DNA of 10,170 nucleotides, from the NCBI GenBank assembly GCA_014380705.1, contig JACMJI010000342.1:1-10170 (forward strand). Direction: 5' to 3'. Source of the stretch: Gorillibacterium sp. (GTDB lineage: Bacteria; Bacillota; Bacilli; Paenibacillales; NBRC-103111). The notes under the pieces are model-generated. The model saw only the letters and a list, made by a program, of their open reading frames with translations, was not told the DNA's origin and did no database searches. Shown in pieces: positions 7,533 to 10,170 of this stretch; position 1 is the stretch's first letter; every line of letters starts with the position of its first letter. The position numbers were made by a program, and so were the translations under genes.

Positions 7533-7561
7533 ATTTCATATAGAATGGGAATGAATACCAA
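7533..7561 (-). promoter_or_regulatory. Possible sigma-A-type promoter of the kinase operon
   Basis: On the minus strand, TTGGTA (7561-7556), a 17-nt spacer and TGAAAT (7538-7533) lie about 46 nt before the kinase ATG. Each hexamer matches consensus at 4 of 6 positions. An imperfect dyad AAATA-GTCT-TATTT (7523-7536) overlaps the -10 and could be an operator. Weak prediction by eye. Confidence 0.3.
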
Positions 7562-7586
7562 GATAGGGCTAATTACTTAGGAATAG

Positions 7587-7592
7587 TATAAC
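7587..7592 (+). promoter_or_regulatory. Possible -10 element for the LuxR-type regulator
   Basis: TATAAC lies 28 nt before the ATG, giving a short leader that carries GGAGGG as ribosome binding site. At 17 nt spacing the -35 position reads TAGGGC, a poor match, so if real the promoter probably needs an activator, perhaps a regulator of the NarL type encoded here. Confidence 0.3.
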
Positions 7593-7620
7593 ACTTTTAT
7601 TTATTGATGGAGGGACCGGC

Positions 7621-8262
7621 ATGGTAAAAATTATTATTCTTGATGATCATCCGCTCGTTCGTCAAGGCATTCGTATGATTGTATCATCGGAAGACAAAAT
7701 AACCATCGTCGGAGAGGCATCAAATGCTAAGGAAGCCTTGGGTCTTATAGCGCAAACGCAGCCTGATCTTGTTCTGGTCGATTTAAATTTGGGAGAAGAC
7801 AATGGGTTGGACTTTATTCAATATGCCAGAAGCCTTGGACATGACTGTAAATATCTCATTTTAACCTCTTCCGCTACAAGCAGCGAGCTTCGATTGGCAC
7901 AATCACTGGGAGTAGAAGGGATTTGTCTTAAAGAAGCGCTTCCAGAGGATTTATTATACGCGGTTGATGTTGTTGCACGCGGCCGCAAATATTACGACCC
8001 TGTTTTTATGGATTCCCTGATGGATACTAAGCCTACAACCGGAGAGATCGCATTCGCTGATCTGACTCCCAAAGAGCTTGAAGTTCTTATTGCACTTGGC
8101 AAAGGCCGTTCGAACAAAGAGGTAGCCAGCGATCTCTATATTACCGAATTCACAGTAAAAAAACATGTCAGCCATATATTATCCAAGCTAAGCTTAGCAG
8201 ACCGTACACAAGCTGCCTTATATGCATTGTCAAGAGGACTCGTTACATTTGAAATTTGCTAG
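7621..8262 (+). CDS. NarL/FixJ-family response regulator (receiver + LuxR HTH)
   Basis: 213 residues, full-length two-domain regulator. The receiver has DDH (8-10), phospho-acceptor Asp54 in LVDLNLGED, Thr82 and Lys104 (CLKEALPED). The proline usual after the DLxM stretch is Gly58, a minor variation. The LuxR-type HTH covers about 148-203, with LTPKELEVLIALGKGRSNKE and then the recognition helix region TEFTVKKHVSHILSKL. GGAGGG sits 6 nt before ATG. It is divergent from the HisKA_3 kinase across a 134-bp gap, so it is a likely second partner of that kinase and may control both promoters. It converges with the signal peptidase gene at a hairpin. Its receiver resembles the stand-alone one at the start, VGEA.NA.EA stretch and active-site spacing, consistent with old duplication (inference). 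Confidence 0.94.
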   Translation: MVKIIILDDHPLVRQGIRMIVSSEDKITIVGEASNAKEALGLIAQTQPDLVLVDLNLGEDNGLDFIQYARSLGHDCKYLILTSSATSSELRLAQSLGVEGICLKEALPEDLLYAVDVVARGRKYYDPVFMDSLMDTKPTTGEIAFADLTPKELEVLIALGKGRSNKEVASDLYITEFTVKKHVSHILSKLSLADRTQAALYALSRGLVTFEIC

Positions 8263-8283
8263 GTTTAGAGCTTGAAACGATAG

Positions 8284-8320
8284 ATAATCCGCCGGTAACC
8301 CGTCGGATTATTTCTATTCT
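8284..8320 (+). terminator. Hairpin terminator between convergent genes
   Basis: ATAATCCG-C-CGG, loop TAAC, CCG-T-CGGATTAT: an 8-bp stem, one mismatch, then 3 bp (8284-8311), followed by TTCTATTCT. It lies 21 nt after the stop of the LuxR-type regulator and 3 nt beyond the signal peptidase stop on the other strand. The T-rich tail favours the plus direction. The minus-direction tail (CTATCGTTTC) is weaker, but the stem may serve both genes. Confidence 0.8.
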
Positions 8321-8883
8321 CCCAACTCTAGCGGCTTAGAAATTCCATGCATCGGCCATAGTGAAAAGGAAGCATAGCCATTAATGTCACTTATATGAAC
8401 AGGACCCAGCCGAGGATCTCTGCTGTCCAGGCTTTCACCCAGGTTGCGATTGTCTCCGATGACAAACACTTCATTTATTCCAACGATCTTCTCTTCCATG
8501 TCTTCCGACTTGCCATTCGTGTACAGCTCAAGCAATGGTGATCCATTAACATAAGTGACACCGTCACGAATAGCAACCCGGTCACCCTCAACAGCGATAA
8601 CCCTTTTCACTAGGCTGTAACCCAGACGGTCCGCATCTATGACTACGACATCTCCATACTTTGGCACACCTAAGAACAAAGAGAGTTTATTTATAAACAA
8701 AATATTGCCGCTCTGCAGGGTGGGATTCATGGAATTGCCAGAAACTTTCATAAGGCTAGTCAGATTGTTTATGAGAATGAATACGACTCCCAAGATGAGA
8801 ATGAATCGAATCCAGCCCCATACACCATTCTTCTTGAGATCTGAGGATGGTCTGCGACTCATAGCTTCCATTTGTTCTGCCAC
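8314..8883 (-). CDS. lepB: Signal peptidase I (Gram-positive P-type)
   Basis: Membrane serine protease that removes Sec/Tat signal peptides on the outer face of the membrane. 189 residues, typical of Bacillus-type SipS/T enzymes. One transmembrane helix (about 24-44) precedes box B VSGNSMNPTL with nucleophile Ser51. KYGDVVVIDAD (75-85) and VKRVIAVEGD (92-101) hold general-base Lys93. VIGDNRNLGESLDSRDPRLG (141-160) is the conserved C-terminal box. The Ser/Lys dyad marks it as prokaryotic type, not the SipW-like ER type. The start is GTG at 8883; an in-frame TGA four codons upstream rules out a longer form, while ATG at codon 5 or 8 is possible since the AAGGTGG site is about 12 nt from GTG. 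It follows the secreted coiled-coil gene by 23 nt on the same strand, so it is probably co-transcribed and may be dedicated to those substrates. Confidence 0.94.
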   Translation of the reverse strand: MAEQMEAMSRRPSSDLKKNGVWGWIRFILILGVVFILINNLTSLMKVSGNSMNPTLQSGNILFINKLSLFLGVPKYGDVVVIDADRLGYSLVKRVIAVEGDRVAIRDGVTYVNGSPLLELYTNGKSEDMEEKIVGINEVFVIGDNRNLGESLDSRDPRLGPVHISDINGYASFSLWPMHGISKPLELGE

Positions 8884-8906
8884 TCTTTGATGTCACCACC
8901 TTATGA

Positions 8907-9422
8907 TTAATGGATGTATACAGCTTCCGTGACGGTTGACGTTTCTGCTGGAACGAAAGTCAACACCGGCTGTACATAGCTTTCTGCAAGTGAATCCATC
9001 GCTTCCTTGGCACTCTCAATAATGACCTCGAGCTTGGCCAGGATTTGCTTGCGGTCTTGTTCAGTATCAATTTCCATGTTTTCAATCAGAGCTTCTGCAT
9101 ATTGCTCAATTGCCTCAGTATGTAGTCTTTTTTGCTCTGCCGTATAGGCATCCAACTGCTCAGAGGAAGCCTCGAGTCGAAGCTGTAATTGTTGCTTTAA
9201 AAGGGTCTTTTGCTTGTCGGTCTCAGACTGTACGGATTGTTCCAGGCTCTTCATGACGATGTCCGTTTTCTTGTTGAACCAAGACTGAAGGGTACCCTCT
9301 AGGTCTACATCTGCATAAGCAATACCCATCGTCACAGTAAGTGCAACGATTATAGAAATCATTCCAGCCGCAACCTTCTTTCGGTACCACAACAATCTAT
9401 ATCTTTCGTTTCTTCTCTTCAT
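8907..9422 (-). CDS. Small secreted coiled-coil protein, unknown function
   Basis: 171 residues from the ATG at 9422. That start is chosen because AAGGAAGGGG lies 8 nt upstream; a GTG at 9485 would add 21 residues but place the terminator-like hairpin inside the gene. The N-terminus is a classic signal peptide: basic RRNERYRLLWYRKK, hydrophobic core (about 17-34), then AYA with likely signal peptidase I cleavage after Ala37. The mature chain starts DVDLEGTLQSWFNKKTD and is almost wholly helical, rich in Gln, Glu, Lys and Leu with coiled-coil spacing (about 50-145), has no cysteine, and ends in a Pro/Thr/Val-rich tail. No known domain is recognised. The adjacent signal peptidase is the natural processing enzyme. 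It may be a surface or matrix structural protein (inference); it shares overall build and a Trp-aromatic pair with the partial upstream protein. Confidence 0.75.
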   Translation of the reverse strand: MKRRNERYRLLWYRKKVAAGMISIIVALTVTMGIAYADVDLEGTLQSWFNKKTDIVMKSLEQSVQSETDKQKTLLKQQLQLRLEASSEQLDAYTAEQKRLHTEAIEQYAEALIENMEIDTEQDRKQILAKLEVIIESAKEAMDSLAESYVQPVLTFVPAETSTVTEAVYIH

Positions 9423-9440
9423 AGCGGCTGCCCCTTCCTT

Positions 9441-9464
9441 AAAAAAATAACCGGGGAGCCCGTT
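9441..9464 (-). terminator. Terminator-like hairpin between the two helical-protein genes
   Basis: On the minus strand, AAC-GGG, loop CTC, CCC-G-GTT (one bulged G) is followed by A and seven T residues (complement of 9441-9447). It lies 38 nt after the upstream stop and just before the ribosome binding site of the next gene. It could end the upstream transcript or allow partial read-through, so that the upstream protein is made in excess. The stem is short, so efficiency is uncertain. Confidence 0.6.
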
Positions 9465-9502
9465 TAAGGACTCCTTCGGTTTCACTCTTCGTCGTTGAAG
9501 GA

Positions 9503-10170
9503 CTACTCAATACCTACTACGATTTCATCTAATACACTCAGGCTGTTATCGAGAAGCTTCGCACCCTTAGCCGCAATTTCAGCTTCTGCAGCCGCAACAC
9601 CTTTGTCCGTCAAAATCTTAAGTTCAACTTCTAGAGCAGCGATTTTGTTATCAAGGAATAATTGGATTTCTGTATTTGCCGTAGCTTGCTCTTGAGCAAG
9701 CAACAAATTCAGTTCGTTTTTCGTTGATGTTATTTCATTATTCAATGCAAGAACCGCTTCGCTTTGTTTCTTAGCTACCGGTTCGTCAAGTCTGTTCAGG
9801 TAAGTATTTTTGTGATTTCTGATCGCATCTGTTAGATCTTTCTTGTTTGTTGTCCCGATTGCAAAGATAGCGGACTCTTTGGAAGCATTTGTTGCATTAA
9901 CGACTGCATCATACTCAGCCGGCATATTACTTGTTATTGCTTCTTGAGCTGTATTGATTTGAGCGGTGTACTCGTTTACTTGATTACTGATCGATTTATT
10001 TACTCTTGCAATCTCTGTATATCCAGCATCTCTGATATCTCTTTGCGCTTGACCTGTCATAGTGCTGACACCAGCTGCATGAGCTGTTGTTTTACCTTCA
10101 TAATATTTGGCAAAATCTCCAGTAATTACGCTTTTTACAGCACTTGACGATGTTGTGTACCAACCTCGCA
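9503..10170 (-). CDS. Helical, probably secreted protein, unknown function (N-terminus beyond window)
   Basis: Only the last 221 residues are visible; the frame is open to the window edge. The first visible residues are RGWYTTSSSAVKSVITGDFA, followed by long amphipathic helices rich in Ala, Asn, Thr, Glu and Lys. Examples are ARVNKSISNQVNEYTAQINT, EITSTKNELNLLLAQEQATA and AALEVELKILTDKGVAAAEA. There is no cysteine, no membrane helix and no recognisable catalytic motif, and the Thr/Asn/Ala-rich composition fits an exported protein. The GWY aromatic patch may match the QSWF just after the signal peptide of the next gene, which would mean only a short N-terminus is missing (inference). It stands 80 nt upstream of the coiled-coil gene, with a terminator-like hairpin between. 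Could be a fibre or surface-layer component, or a secreted helical toxin-like protein; nothing in view decides this. Confidence 0.7.
   Translation of the reverse strand, partial: RGWYTTSSSAVKSVITGDFAKYYEGKTTAHAAGVSTMTGQAQRDIRDAGYTEIARVNKSISNQVNEYTAQINTAQEAITSNMPAEYDAVVNATNASKESAIFAIGTTNKKDLTDAIRNHKNTYLNRLDEPVAKKQSEAVLALNNEITSTKNELNLLLAQEQATANTEIQLFLDNKIAALEVELKILTDKGVAAAEAEIAAKGAKLLDNSLSVLDEIVVGIE

Noticed and set aside
8314..10170. A true tapA-sipW-tasA operon.
   Set aside because: The peptidase has Ser51/Lys93 of the prokaryotic type and the visible proteins are coiled-coil or helical, without the camelysin/TasA beta-rich features.

Overview
The window looks like chromosome of a spore-former-type Firmicute, most likely Paenibacillus or a close relative. 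This rests on strong AGGAGG-like ribosome binding sites, short intrinsic terminators, mid-range GC, a NarL/LiaS-style signalling cassette, a Gram-positive-type signal peptidase I and a cupin-AraC regulator of the Paenibacillus style. The genus is an inference; no rRNA or marker gene is present.

Region 1 (1-4196, all minus strand) is a sugar-catabolism locus. An AraC-family regulator (3369-4196) ends in a clear intrinsic terminator (3331-3363). Downstream come a PfkB/ribokinase-family kinase, a deoxyribose-phosphate aldolase (DeoC) and a GH9-like glycoside hydrolase that runs off the window at base 1. The last three are tightly spaced (33 nt, then 3 nt) and look like one operon. The hydrolase shows no signal peptide. 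The pathway read from this is cytoplasmic release of a sugar, phosphorylation and retro-aldol cleavage; the actual substrate is unknown. The leader between the terminator and the kinase is rich in inverted repeats.

Region 2 (4398-8262) is a signalling locus. On the minus strand three genes overlap one another: a membrane HisKA_3 histidine kinase, a stand-alone NarL-type receiver with no output domain, and a six-helix membrane protein with a degenerate HD-GYP domain. The HD aspartate and other metal-site residues are replaced, but HHExxxGxGYP is kept. Divergent from the kinase, across a 134-bp gap, is a full-length NarL/FixJ regulator with a LuxR HTH. The layout suggests one kinase serving two receivers, one transcriptional and one probably acting on the HD-GYP-like protein.

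Region 3 (8284-10170, minus strand) is a secretion locus. A partial alpha-helical, probably secreted protein comes first, then a terminator-like hairpin, then a small secreted coiled-coil protein, then a signal peptidase I. It converges on the LuxR-type regulator at a strong hairpin. The two helical proteins belong to no family I recognise. A dedicated peptidase next to secreted structural-looking proteins resembles the logic of the tapA-sipW-tasA matrix operon, although neither protein shows TasA features.

No rRNA, tRNA, CRISPR array, insertion sequence or phage gene was seen.
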